Source: Lachnospiraceae bacterium
GTDB taxonomy: Bacteria > Bacillota > Clostridia > Lachnospirales > Lachnospiraceae
Length of the DNA: 39,229 bases
Assembly (NCBI GenBank): GCA_028724245.1
Contig: JAQYDI010000151.1
Location: forward strand, 1 to 39,229
Direction: 5' to 3'
Part shown: positions 24,023 through 31,143 of the stretch, piece after piece
Numbering within the stretch: the first letter of the stretch is position 1
How the letters are laid out: each line of letters starts with the position of its first letter
The notes under the pieces: model-generated
Databases searched by the model: none
Told to the model about the DNA's origin: nothing
Seen by the model: the letters and a program-made list of their open reading frames with translations, nothing else
Program-made: the position numbers and the translations under genes

Positions 24023-25384
24023 CTAATAAAGTAAATCATCTTCATCAACTGTCGAAGCATTCAGTACAATATGGTCATATACAGCCAGACCGTATGTTGT
24101 TCCCGACTTTACAATACAGTAGGCATCATTCTCATCCAGAATCTCAACAACCTCAAAAACTGCAAACCCTTTGTTCACGTTATAAACGCCTTTCAATGTT
24201 TTCTTTCCTCCGATTTCATATCCGTCTCCGGTAACATTTCCATCTTCATCCAGTTTCTGGATCACATCGCCTGGCTGCAGCTCCGTATTTTCTATGTAAT
24301 AATATTGGCTGTCCACATAACTGATTTCCGGAGTGATTTCCTCCATCTCTTTTTTTCCTGCTGGAATTCTGGAAAACTGTATGCTGTTGGAATTTTTCGG
24401 TTTATGTCCATACTCTACCGGGATTGTATACAGCTCGCTGGATACCACACTTGTCCTGGGGACTTTTAATCCCGATATCACCGGTTTTACCAGCTGAAAG
24501 CTGACCATCCGGTCAGCAGAGTAAGATGACATATAATCATCCAGAGTCACCACGGCAAGTTTATCGCCATTGGAATCATCATAAACTTTGATATCCGCTG
24601 TAACCTCTGCACTGATATCTGTCAGCAGAATCGTCGCTTTTGTCTTATCTGCATAGTACCGGGCATCCTCTTCCGTGATTGGAATGATAATTGACCAGTT
24701 TTCATCGGAAATAATTTTACAGACAGGAGTTTTTGCCGCAATCTGATCGCCTGTCATAACTCTTGAACCGGATAAAATAATATTGCTCAGACTTTCTCTC
24801 GTGACATTGTCAGCTGTCAGGGATTCATACCCATCCATAGTAAAATACACCACTCCGCTGACAGATGCTTTCTTCACGGATAATCCTGATTCTTCCTCCT
24901 GCTCTCCTGCTGCCTGCTGCTCAATTCCGTATAAAGTGGTGGTGAGCTGATCTTTGAATGTATATACATCCGTAAAATCCTGCCCTATATATGACGTACT
25001 GAAATGATTCAGATATTTCCTCAGGGTTCTGTACTGTTCATCTGTTATGCTGCTCTGTGCACCGCTGCCTGATGATTTCAGTACATCCCCCGTCGGGTCC
25101 ACCGCATATACGATTCCGTCCACACTGATCCGGTCACCATCACTGACATAGCATTTGACATAACCTTCCGTATCCGAATACAGAACATCCTCCGTTCTCA
25201 AAATCAGGCCCGTATAATTGTGATTCTGCGTCAGTGAACCTTCCGTCACTTCACAGACCTTAATATCTTCCTTTGCAATATATCTTCCAACCATAATAAT
25301 CATATAGATGAAAAAAATCAAAAAAATCAGATGTACAATATTAAAGCGCCTGGTTCTCAGCACTTTAACTTTTTTTCCGGCCAT
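24023..25384 (-). CDS. HlyD-like membrane protein upstream of sepF
   Basis: A 453-residue protein with one N-terminal transmembrane helix (about 15-35; FNIVHLIFLIFFIYMIIMVG) and an extracellular part that resembles membrane-fusion (HlyD/RND adaptor-like) proteins: a short lipoyl-type half near YVKCYVSDGDRISVDGIVYAVDP, a helical middle (about 95-140), and beta-rich regions towards the C-terminus. No transporter gene is adjacent, so an efflux role is unsupported. ATG 25384 has GGGAGG five bases upstream; the longer open frame lacks any ribosome site. A sigma-A promoter lies about 165 bases upstream. From family memory, this type of gene often sits next to sepF in Lachnospiraceae. Confidence 0.8.
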   Translation of the reverse strand: MAGKKVKVLRTRRFNIVHLIFLIFFIYMIIMVGRYIAKEDIKVCEVTEGSLTQNHNYTGLILRTEDVLYSDTEGYVKCYVSDGDRISVDGIVYAVDPTGDVLKSSGSGAQSSITDEQYRTLRKYLNHFSTSYIGQDFTDVYTFKDQLTTTLYGIEQQAAGEQEEESGLSVKKASVSGVVYFTMDGYESLTADNVTRESLSNIILSGSRVMTGDQIAAKTPVCKIISDENWSIIIPITEEDARYYADKTKATILLTDISAEVTADIKVYDDSNGDKLAVVTLDDYMSSYSADRMVSFQLVKPVISGLKVPRTSVVSSELYTIPVEYGHKPKNSNSIQFSRIPAGKKEMEEITPEISYVDSQYYYIENTELQPGDVIQKLDEDGNVTGDGYEIGGKKTLKGVYNVNKGFAVFEVVEILDENDAYCIVKSGTTYGLAVYDHIVLNASTVDEDDLLY

Positions 25385-25725
25385 CCTAACCTCCCGTAAA
25401 TAAAAATTGCTGTCACAAACCTGTACTGCCAACTTCTGTTTTATCTCAAAAACATTCCGTTCAACAGTTCTGTCACTGCTCCCCATCTGCAGAAATGGAA
25501 ATCTTCTCCAACTGAGAGAAACAGCCGGTTTCCGAACAGATACGAATATTATAATGAATCGCACAGTAAAGTTCAAGAATGAATGCACTGAAAAATGTAT
25601 ATTTTTTATAAAACTGTACAAAATAAAAAAGAACCTTGCTCAACGAGATTTTTCGCCTGCGGCAGTTGACAGAATAATATATTTCTCATACTCCGCAGCT
25701 CAGATTTGTTTACAGGAGGCAAAAA
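25385..25725. other. Divergent intergenic region with promoters and a long leader
   Basis: This 341-base gap holds no supported gene. It contains the HlyD-like gene promoter (25548-25576), whose leader would be about 160 bases with no hairpin I could identify, and a TTGACA (25666-25671) with a poor -10 (TACTCC, 25689-25694) for the DUF378 gene. Confidence 0.6.
25548..25576 (-). promoter_or_regulatory. Promoter of the HlyD-like gene
   Basis: Minus strand TTGAAC (25571-25576), 17 bases, TATAAT (25548-25553). Confidence 0.65.
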
Positions 25726-25941
25726 ATGGATACACGAGGACTGGATTATACTGCATTGACCATTACGATTATCGGCGCAATCAACTGGGGATTAATCGGC
25801 TTTTTCGGTTTCGATCTGGTTGCATGGATTTTCGGCAGCATGACATGGCTTACAAGAATCATCTATGCCATCGTCGGATTATGCGGGCTGTATCTGATCA
25901 GCACTTACGGTCGGATTCGTTCTGCTGCCGCAGAGTCCTGA
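25726..25941 (+). CDS. DUF378 family small membrane protein
   Basis: A 71-residue protein with two transmembrane helices. The family signature GAINWGLIGFFGFDLVAWIFG, followed by RIIYAIVGLCGLYLI, is clear; the Bacillus homologue is YuzA. The function is unknown. AGGAGG lies six bases before ATG 25726. It stands alone between the divergent HlyD-like gene and a bidirectional terminator. Confidence 0.88.
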   Translation: MDTRGLDYTALTITIIGAINWGLIGFFGFDLVAWIFGSMTWLTRIIYAIVGLCGLYLISTYGRIRSAAAES

Positions 25942-25971
25942 GCCGCATGTAAAAACTCCATATAGATACAC

Positions 25972-26003
25972 AAAAGCAGCTGCATATAAACAGCTGCTTT
26001 TCA
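25972..26003. terminator. Bidirectional terminator after the DUF378 gene
   Basis: AAAAGCAGCTG-CATATAAA-CAGCTGCTTTT, followed by TTTTCATT on the plus strand and TTTTGTGT on the minus strand. It serves the DUF378 gene and probably the converging P-loop gene. Confidence 0.75.
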
Positions 26004-26075
26004 TTACACGTCATTCCGCCCGTTGGGTATATAAGACAACTCTGCAGCAATATGATCTGCAGTAAAATCCAAATC

Positions 26076-26495
26076 CTATAATGCCTCCGAAACAAAAGGC
26101 AGTACAGCGTCTGAAAGGTCACTCTTATCCAGAGAAACGCTCAGCACAAAATCAACATCAAATTTTTTGCTGATTTCATCCAGTGTCAGTACAGCATCTG
26201 TGATGTCCTGACCTTCCAGATAAGCCAGTTTCAGGAAGCTGTCCAGAAACATGCATTCAAGATCGTGGTCCTGTGAAACAATACCACAGATAAATCCAAG
26301 AAATGCTTCACATGATTTTACAGAATAATCCATAACATTGATTAACCGAACTTTATTATTCAGTTCATACATGTGTTTTGTGTTTTTATCCAGGTAAACA
26401 ACAGAACCTTTTGCTTCTTTGATTGCTGAGTTGGCCTTCTCAAGGAGAATTTTTGTTTTTCCCTTTCCTTTTGTTCCGGCTATAATCTGAACCAT
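26076..26495 (-). CDS. Small P-loop ATPase-like protein of unknown function
   Basis: A 139-residue soluble protein. It starts directly with a Walker A motif (AGTKGKGKTK, residues 6-15) and has a plausible Walker B (LECMFLDSF, about 79-87); it ends at the C-terminal ISKKFDVDFVLSVSL strand. It is about half the size of a usual RecA-like or SIMIBI domain. I recall similar Clostridial proteins carrying a 'PilT' label, which this sequence does not support. AAAGGAGGGG precedes ATG 26495. It has its own promoter inside the 3' end of the upstream gene. Confidence 0.78.
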   Translation of the reverse strand: MVQIIAGTKGKGKTKILLEKANSAIKEAKGSVVYLDKNTKHMYELNNKVRLINVMDYSVKSCEAFLGFICGIVSQDHDLECMFLDSFLKLAYLEGQDITDAVLTLDEISKKFDVDFVLSVSLDKSDLSDAVLPFVSEAL

Positions 26496-26577
26496 AGCAA
26501 TCCCCTCCTTTAGGTAGTTTTATCATTATCTGAACATTATTCAAAATGTTACATACAACTGTATTGTAGATTAATTA

Positions 26578-26606
26578 ATTATAGTACAGATATCATAGAA
26601 AGACAA
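26578..26606 (-). promoter_or_regulatory. Promoter of the small P-loop gene
   Basis: Minus strand TTGTCT (26601-26606), 17 bases, TATAAT (26578-26583), just after the stop of the PBP5-like gene. This separates the P-loop gene from the cell-shape operon. Confidence 0.65.
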
Positions 26607-26608
26607 CA

Positions 26609-27598
26609 TTATTTTTCAATTTTCTTTACAATATGTTCAATTTGCTCATACAAACTGTCACGACTTTTTGCTTTCAGCACCACAGTAAGATACTGCTCGC
26701 CTGAACTGTCGGTACCAATCAGAGCCAGACAGTGACCTGCAGAACTTGTCGTGCCGGTTTTGCCTCCAATAATCTGAACAGATCCGATTCGGGATACCCC
26801 TTCTTCAGCATACTGAACCGTTGAGGTATAGTTTTCCTCACATTTCTCTCCTTCAGCGTTCTTATATACCGCTTTGTAGGTTCCTGAAGAGATGATGTCC
26901 ACAAAACGCTGATCTTCCATTAACTTACGAATGACCAGATAGATATCATACGCTGTAGTATAATGCCCCTGCTCCGTCAGGCCGTTGGGATTCTGGAACT
27001 GTGTATCCACACATCCGCACTCTTCAGCCGCACGGTTCATCATCCTGACAAATGCCGGTTTATCACCTGCCGTTTCCACTGCCAGCACATTGGCTGCATC
27101 CACTCCGGAGCAAAGCAGCATACCATACAGCAGCTGCTCAATTGTAACCTGGTCACCTGCTTTCAGACCAATCGTTGACGTATGTGCCAGCCCCGCCAGT
27201 TCATCAGCCCGCACGGTAACTGCATCCGAAAGATTTTTATTCTGAAGCACTACATATGCTGTGAACAGGGTCGTAAGGCTTGCAGGATTCATCTTCTGAT
27301 AAACGTTGTTCGCATAAAGCACCTCAGGCCTGTCCAGATTAAACAGAAGTGCTGCGCCGGCGCTGATTTCTTCATCTTTATAGACAGAAGAATCTGCCGG
27401 AATACACAGCTCACTGCCCGCCCATGCCTGTTTACCGGATGTCAGGGAAGAAACAGCCTGTGCATCCTCTGTCAGCTGATGATGATTAGGCAAAAGTACT
27501 TCTTTTCCGCCAAAACCACAACCGGTAAGCATAACCGAAACTGCCAGCAGAAAAGCGGTTTTTCTGAGTTTACTCATATTCAATTTCGTAATTGTCAC
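26609..27598 (-). CDS. PBP5/DacF-like lipoprotein with degenerate active site
   Basis: A D-alanyl-D-alanine carboxypeptidase-family protein of up to 329 residues, last gene of the shape/division operon. It has a lipoprotein signal with lipobox LTGC (Cys27). The fold signature is present, but the first motif reads PASLTT (Ser107, Thr110), so the SxxK lysine is lost, and the second reads SGV (164-166) where SGN is normal. The KTG motif (GGKTGTT, Lys280) remains. By family knowledge such a protein should not hydrolyse peptidoglycan or be acylated normally. The start is uncertain: GTG 27598 follows the mgsA stop by five bases; ATG 27577 is an alternative with no better ribosome site. Confidence 0.85.
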   Translation of the reverse strand: MTITKLNMSKLRKTAFLLAVSVMLTGCGFGGKEVLLPNHHQLTEDAQAVSSLTSGKQAWAGSELCIPADSSVYKDEEISAGAALLFNLDRPEVLYANNVYQKMNPASLTTLFTAYVVLQNKNLSDAVTVRADELAGLAHTSTIGLKAGDQVTIEQLLYGMLLCSGVDAANVLAVETAGDKPAFVRMMNRAAEECGCVDTQFQNPNGLTEQGHYTTAYDIYLVIRKLMEDQRFVDIISSGTYKAVYKNAEGEKCEENYTSTVQYAEEGVSRIGSVQIIGGKTGTTSSAGHCLALIGTDSSGEQYLTVVLKAKSRDSLYEQIEHIVKKIEK

Positions 27599-27603
27599 CC
27601 CGG

Positions 27604-27999
27604 TTATTTGTATACTTCTCTCCAGTCCAGATCACCGTTATCAAGAGCTTTGATCAAAAGCTCTGCAGTAGCAACATTGGTGGCCAGAGGAATATTATGA
27701 ATATCACAGATCTTAACAACATTGTTAACATCCGGTTCATGGGATTTGGGAGACAGGGGATCACGAAGAAAGATTACAAGATCGATCAGATTCTGTTCGA
27801 TATGGGCGGAAAGCTGCTGCTGTCCGCCGAGATGACCGGCCAGAAACTTGTGAACATTCAGATTCGTAACCTCTTCGATCAGACGTCCTGTAGTACCTGT
27901 CGCATACAGTTCATTTTTACTCATAATTCCTCTGTATGCCACACAGAAATTCTGCATCAATTTCTTCTTTGAGTCATGTGCAATAAGTCCAATATTCAT
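27604..27999 (-). CDS. mgsA: Methylglyoxal synthase
   Basis: Converts dihydroxyacetone phosphate to methylglyoxal and phosphate, a bypass used when phosphate is low or sugar phosphates build up. The 131 residues carry the family motifs ALIAHD-type start (GLIAHDSKKK), ATGTTGRL for phosphate binding, GHLGGQQQL and the catalytic-Asp segment VIFLRDPL, plus KSHEPDV. AGGAGG precedes ATG 27999. Its place between rodA and a PBP5-like gene is odd metabolically but looks fixed in this operon. Confidence 0.96.
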   Translation of the reverse strand: MNIGLIAHDSKKKLMQNFCVAYRGIMSKNELYATGTTGRLIEEVTNLNVHKFLAGHLGGQQQLSAHIEQNLIDLVIFLRDPLSPKSHEPDVNNVVKICDIHNIPLATNVATAELLIKALDNGDLDWREVYK

Positions 28000-28055
28000 T
28001 TTTGCATACCTCCTGATGGTTCATTACCTTTTTTTCATACTGACTCTTCTGTTTA

Positions 28056-29189
28056 TTAAGTCTGTTTTCGCTGCATTCCTATATTAAAAACCATACCCGC
28101 TCCGATAAATACACTCAGCAGGGAGCTGAGTCCGGCGCTGATAAAAGGAAGAGGCAGCCCTGTGTTGGGCAGGATAAAAGTAGCTACACCGATATTGACA
28201 AAGCTCTGAAAAGCAATCTGTGCTGCGATTCCTGCAGCAATCAGTCTTCCGGCTGTATCCTGTGCCCGGCTTGCTGTCAAAAGACATTCTACCACAACTA
28301 AAAACAAAATTGCAATAATTAAACAGCATCCGGCGAAACCAAGTTCTTCACCGGCTACCGCAAAAATAAAATCCGTGTCTTCCTCCATCAGATAATTGCC
28401 GTTTTTAACCGAATCAAGGCTTTCATTGAACAGACCCTTTCCATACAATCCACCTGAACCGATTGCCATAATCGATGTGGTCTGCTGCATGGCCAGATCC
28501 GGATAATCCTGAGGATGCAGAAATGACAGAATCCGGTTTCGCTGGTATTTCTCCAGAAACGGAACCATATCTTTTTCAACAAGAAAAATGAAAGCGGCCG
28601 CAAACGGCGTCACCACGGCAAGTACTGACAGAATCCACCTGTAACTGATCTTCGCTGTAAAAATCATCACCACAAAAATAAACATAATAACCAGCGAAGT
28701 GGACAGATCCGGCTGTGCCATAACCAGCAGAAGGGGAATGCCTGTCAGCATCACACTCAATGCTACAACCCCGATTGCGTTGATTCTTTCCTCACAAATC
28801 TGGAAAAAACCGGCAAGTACAATGACAATGGCCACCTTTGCAAATTCGGATGGCTGAATACGAATCGGTCCGATATCAATCCAGCGCTTTGCTCCGGTTC
28901 CCGCATCTGTTCCCAGCGGAGTAAAACGGGTCAGTGCAAGAAGCAGACATATTCCTGCATAAACCACAAGATACATCCTGACAATCCAGCGGTAATCAAT
29001 CAGAGATACGATCAGCATGGCAGCCATACCAATCACGACGCCCATGATCTGCTTTGTATAAGTGGATTCCTCTCCGGTACTTAATGTAGCACTTCGGATA
29101 ATCAGAATTCCCATCACGGACAGAAAGATAATGTAAAGCAGTAATTTAAAATTAAAATGTCTGAACTTATATTTCTGTAAAGCAAACAT
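28056..29189 (-). CDS. rodA: RodA-type SEDS peptidoglycan glycosyltransferase
   Basis: Polymerises lipid II glycan strands with its class B PBP partner, here presumably the PBP2 gene of the same operon. The 377-residue protein has about ten transmembrane segments. Landmarks are GAKRWIDIGPIRIQPSEFAK, the PDLSTSLVI loop, the EEDTDFIFAVAGEELG motif with the catalytic Asp, and the end segment NTGLPLPFISAGLSS. FtsW and SpoVE are related; the mre/min context favours RodA. The start overlaps the minE stop by one base (TAATG). Confidence 0.92.
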   Translation of the reverse strand: MFALQKYKFRHFNFKLLLYIIFLSVMGILIIRSATLSTGEESTYTKQIMGVVIGMAAMLIVSLIDYRWIVRMYLVVYAGICLLLALTRFTPLGTDAGTGAKRWIDIGPIRIQPSEFAKVAIVIVLAGFFQICEERINAIGVVALSVMLTGIPLLLVMAQPDLSTSLVIMFIFVVMIFTAKISYRWILSVLAVVTPFAAAFIFLVEKDMVPFLEKYQRNRILSFLHPQDYPDLAMQQTTSIMAIGSGGLYGKGLFNESLDSVKNGNYLMEEDTDFIFAVAGEELGFAGCCLIIAILFLVVVECLLTASRAQDTAGRLIAAGIAAQIAFQSFVNIGVATFILPNTGLPLPFISAGLSSLLSVFIGAGMVFNIGMQRKQT

Positions 29190-29476
29190 TATGATTGTGT
29201 ACCTTTGTCCCTTTTTACATCTTTGATTGGAATATTCGCATACAATGTGGGTACTGCTTTTCTGGAACCGTCAACTTCTGTGGTTGTCAATTCGATATTG
29301 ATATCATCCATGTCTACATCCATATATTTTGAAATTACTGCGATAATGTCATCCCGGATTGCCTGCATCATCTCCGGAGAACAGGCTGACCGGTCAGATA
29401 CCAGCAGCAGCTGGAGCCGGTCTTTCGCCACCGAACCGGAAGAAGGCTTTTTCCGGAAAAAATCTAATAAGTTCAT
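29189..29476 (-). CDS. minE: Cell division topological specificity factor MinE
   Basis: Stimulates MinD ATPase and drives pole-to-pole Min oscillation. The 95 residues start with the membrane-targeting MNLLDFFRKK helix, then KDRLQLLLVSDR (the MinD-contact strand/helix), and a C-terminal dimerisation domain (about 37-85; SKYMDVDMDDINIEL). AAGGAAGG precedes ATG 29476. MinE is absent from Bacillus, which uses DivIVA/MinJ, but is common in Clostridia. Confidence 0.95.
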   Translation of the reverse strand: MNLLDFFRKKPSSGSVAKDRLQLLLVSDRSACSPEMMQAIRDDIIAVISKYMDVDMDDINIELTTTEVDGSRKAVPTLYANIPIKDVKRDKGTQS

Positions 29477-29494
29477 ATATGCCCTTCCTTTCTA

Positions 29495-30286
29495 TCAGCC
29501 TCTGAACAGATCGCGTAGTCTCTTCCAGAAACTGTTTCCCTCATCCAGATTCATCAGAGGGACCTCTTCTCCAAGAATTCTTTTCGATATATTCATATAG
29601 GCTCTTCCTGCCAGTGTATCTTCTCTGCCAACCAGCGGTTCACCCTGATTGGTGGCAATTACGATATTCTCATCATCCGGTACTGCACCGATCAGTTTAA
29701 TGGCAAGAACATCAACTACGTCATCAATCGACATCATCTCACCTTTTTTCACCAGATCCATACGAATGCGGTTTACAATCAGCGCATTGTCCGAGATTCC
29801 GTTGGCTTCCAGCAGTCCGATGATACGATCTGCATCACGGATAGCCGAAACCTCGGGAGTTGTTACAACCAACGCACGGTCTACTCCGGCAATCGCGTTC
29901 TTAAAGCCCTGTTCAATACCTGCAGGACAGTCGAGAATCACATAATCAAACTCCGCTTTCAGTTCTTCTGTAAGTTTTTTCATCTGTTCGGGACTGACAG
30001 CTGTTTTCTCCCGGGTCTGTGCACAGGGAAGAAGATAAAGATTATCAAATCGTTTATCTTTGATCAGAGCCTGTTTCAGTCTGCAGTTATTCTCCACCAC
30101 ATCCACAAGAGTATATACAATACGGTTTTCCAGTCCCAGCACCAGATCCAGATTTCTTAATCCGATATCCGTATCAACCAGCACTACCTTTTTATTCATC
30201 ATTGCCAGCCCTGTGCCAACATTTGCTGTCGTTGTTGTCTTGCCAACGCCGCCTTTGCCGGAAGTTACTACTATGACTTCTCCCAT
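29495..30286 (-). CDS. minD: Septum site-determining ATPase MinD
   Basis: Deviant-Walker ATPase that recruits MinC to the membrane. The 263 residues begin MGEVIVVTSGKGGVGKTTTT (KGGVGKT P-loop), with VLVDTDIGLRNLD, DYVILDCPAGIEQGF and a C-terminal amphipathic membrane helix (NSFWKRLRDLFRG). ATG 30286 is chosen since GGAGG lies eight bases upstream, while the ATG five codons earlier has none. It sits between minC and minE in the standard order. Confidence 0.96.
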   Translation of the reverse strand: MGEVIVVTSGKGGVGKTTTTANVGTGLAMMNKKVVLVDTDIGLRNLDLVLGLENRIVYTLVDVVENNCRLKQALIKDKRFDNLYLLPCAQTREKTAVSPEQMKKLTEELKAEFDYVILDCPAGIEQGFKNAIAGVDRALVVTTPEVSAIRDADRIIGLLEANGISDNALIVNRIRMDLVKKGEMMSIDDVVDVLAIKLIGAVPDDENIVIATNQGEPLVGREDTLAGRAYMNISKRILGEEVPLMNLDEGNSFWKRLRDLFRG

Positions 30287-30412
30287 TCCTTTATCCTCCA
30301 TTAATGATCCATTTATTCACATCAGACAGCAGAAAGCTGTCCAACCAATCTGCCTATCTTTCTGAATATTACCACTATTGTAACCGATATGTCCATGAAT
30401 TTCCAGCTATTT

Positions 30413-31123
30413 TTATGATATATCCAGAGAAGACAGAGTTTCCCGGTCGAGATTCTCTATAAATATATTTTCTTCCCGCAAAACTGCAATTTTAGGTGTT
30501 TCATCGACCACCTTTTTCTTTTTCAGCCGATGTCTGGCAGGAGGAACATCTCCGCACTTTGCAACAATATTATCAATGCGGATCTGTGTAGGTTTCATCT
30601 CCAGAGCAACGACAAACGCCTGTCTGTTGCCGGTAATACCGGCGCATGCAACCCCTTTTAATGCTCCCAGTATGATAATGTTGCCGCCTGATACCACTTT
30701 CCCTCCGGGATTGACATCACCAATGATCACCACACTGGATTCCGACTCCACTACCTGACCGGAGCGAAGCGTTCCTTTATAAAACATATTGTCCGCCGGC
30801 TTCTGCTGCTGAAGCTGCATGGCAGTCTCCAGTTTCTGAGCATAAAGTATTTCTTTATCCGGGTCATCTTCCATCAGGTACAAAACCTCAATCCCGGAAT
30901 TTTCCGTAATAATATCCAGCAGCTGCTGTTCCTGGGACGGTGTCAGTTCCCTTCCTTCAAAAGCTACCGCCATCTGACTCCTCTCCAGAAAGCCGGAAAG
31001 CTCACGGAATTTATCAGCAACCCGCTTCTGAAGTTCCTGAAACGGCATATCTCTGTCCAAAATAACCGTAATTCCTTTAGCGCCTTTGTTAATATTGCCT
31101 TTTACAATAACCGCCTGTTTCAT
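30413..31123 (-). CDS. minC: Septum formation inhibitor MinC
   Basis: Inhibits FtsZ assembly away from mid-cell. The 236 residues comprise an N-terminal FtsZ-binding domain (about 1-100), a Gln-rich linker (MQLQQQKPADN) and the C-terminal beta-helix domain (about 115-205) with TLRSGQVVESESSVVIIGDVNPGGKV and GGNIIILGALKGVACAG, which binds MinD. A tail of about 30 residues follows the usual end. ATG 31123 has AGAGGAGG seven bases upstream. Confidence 0.95.
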   Translation of the reverse strand: MKQAVIVKGNINKGAKGITVILDRDMPFQELQKRVADKFRELSGFLERSQMAVAFEGRELTPSQEQQLLDIITENSGIEVLYLMEDDPDKEILYAQKLETAMQLQQQKPADNMFYKGTLRSGQVVESESSVVIIGDVNPGGKVVSGGNIIILGALKGVACAGITGNRQAFVVALEMKPTQIRIDNIVAKCGDVPPARHRLKKKKVVDETPKIAVLREENIFIENLDRETLSSLDIS

Positions 31124-31143
31124 AATGCCTCCTCTGTACTCAA

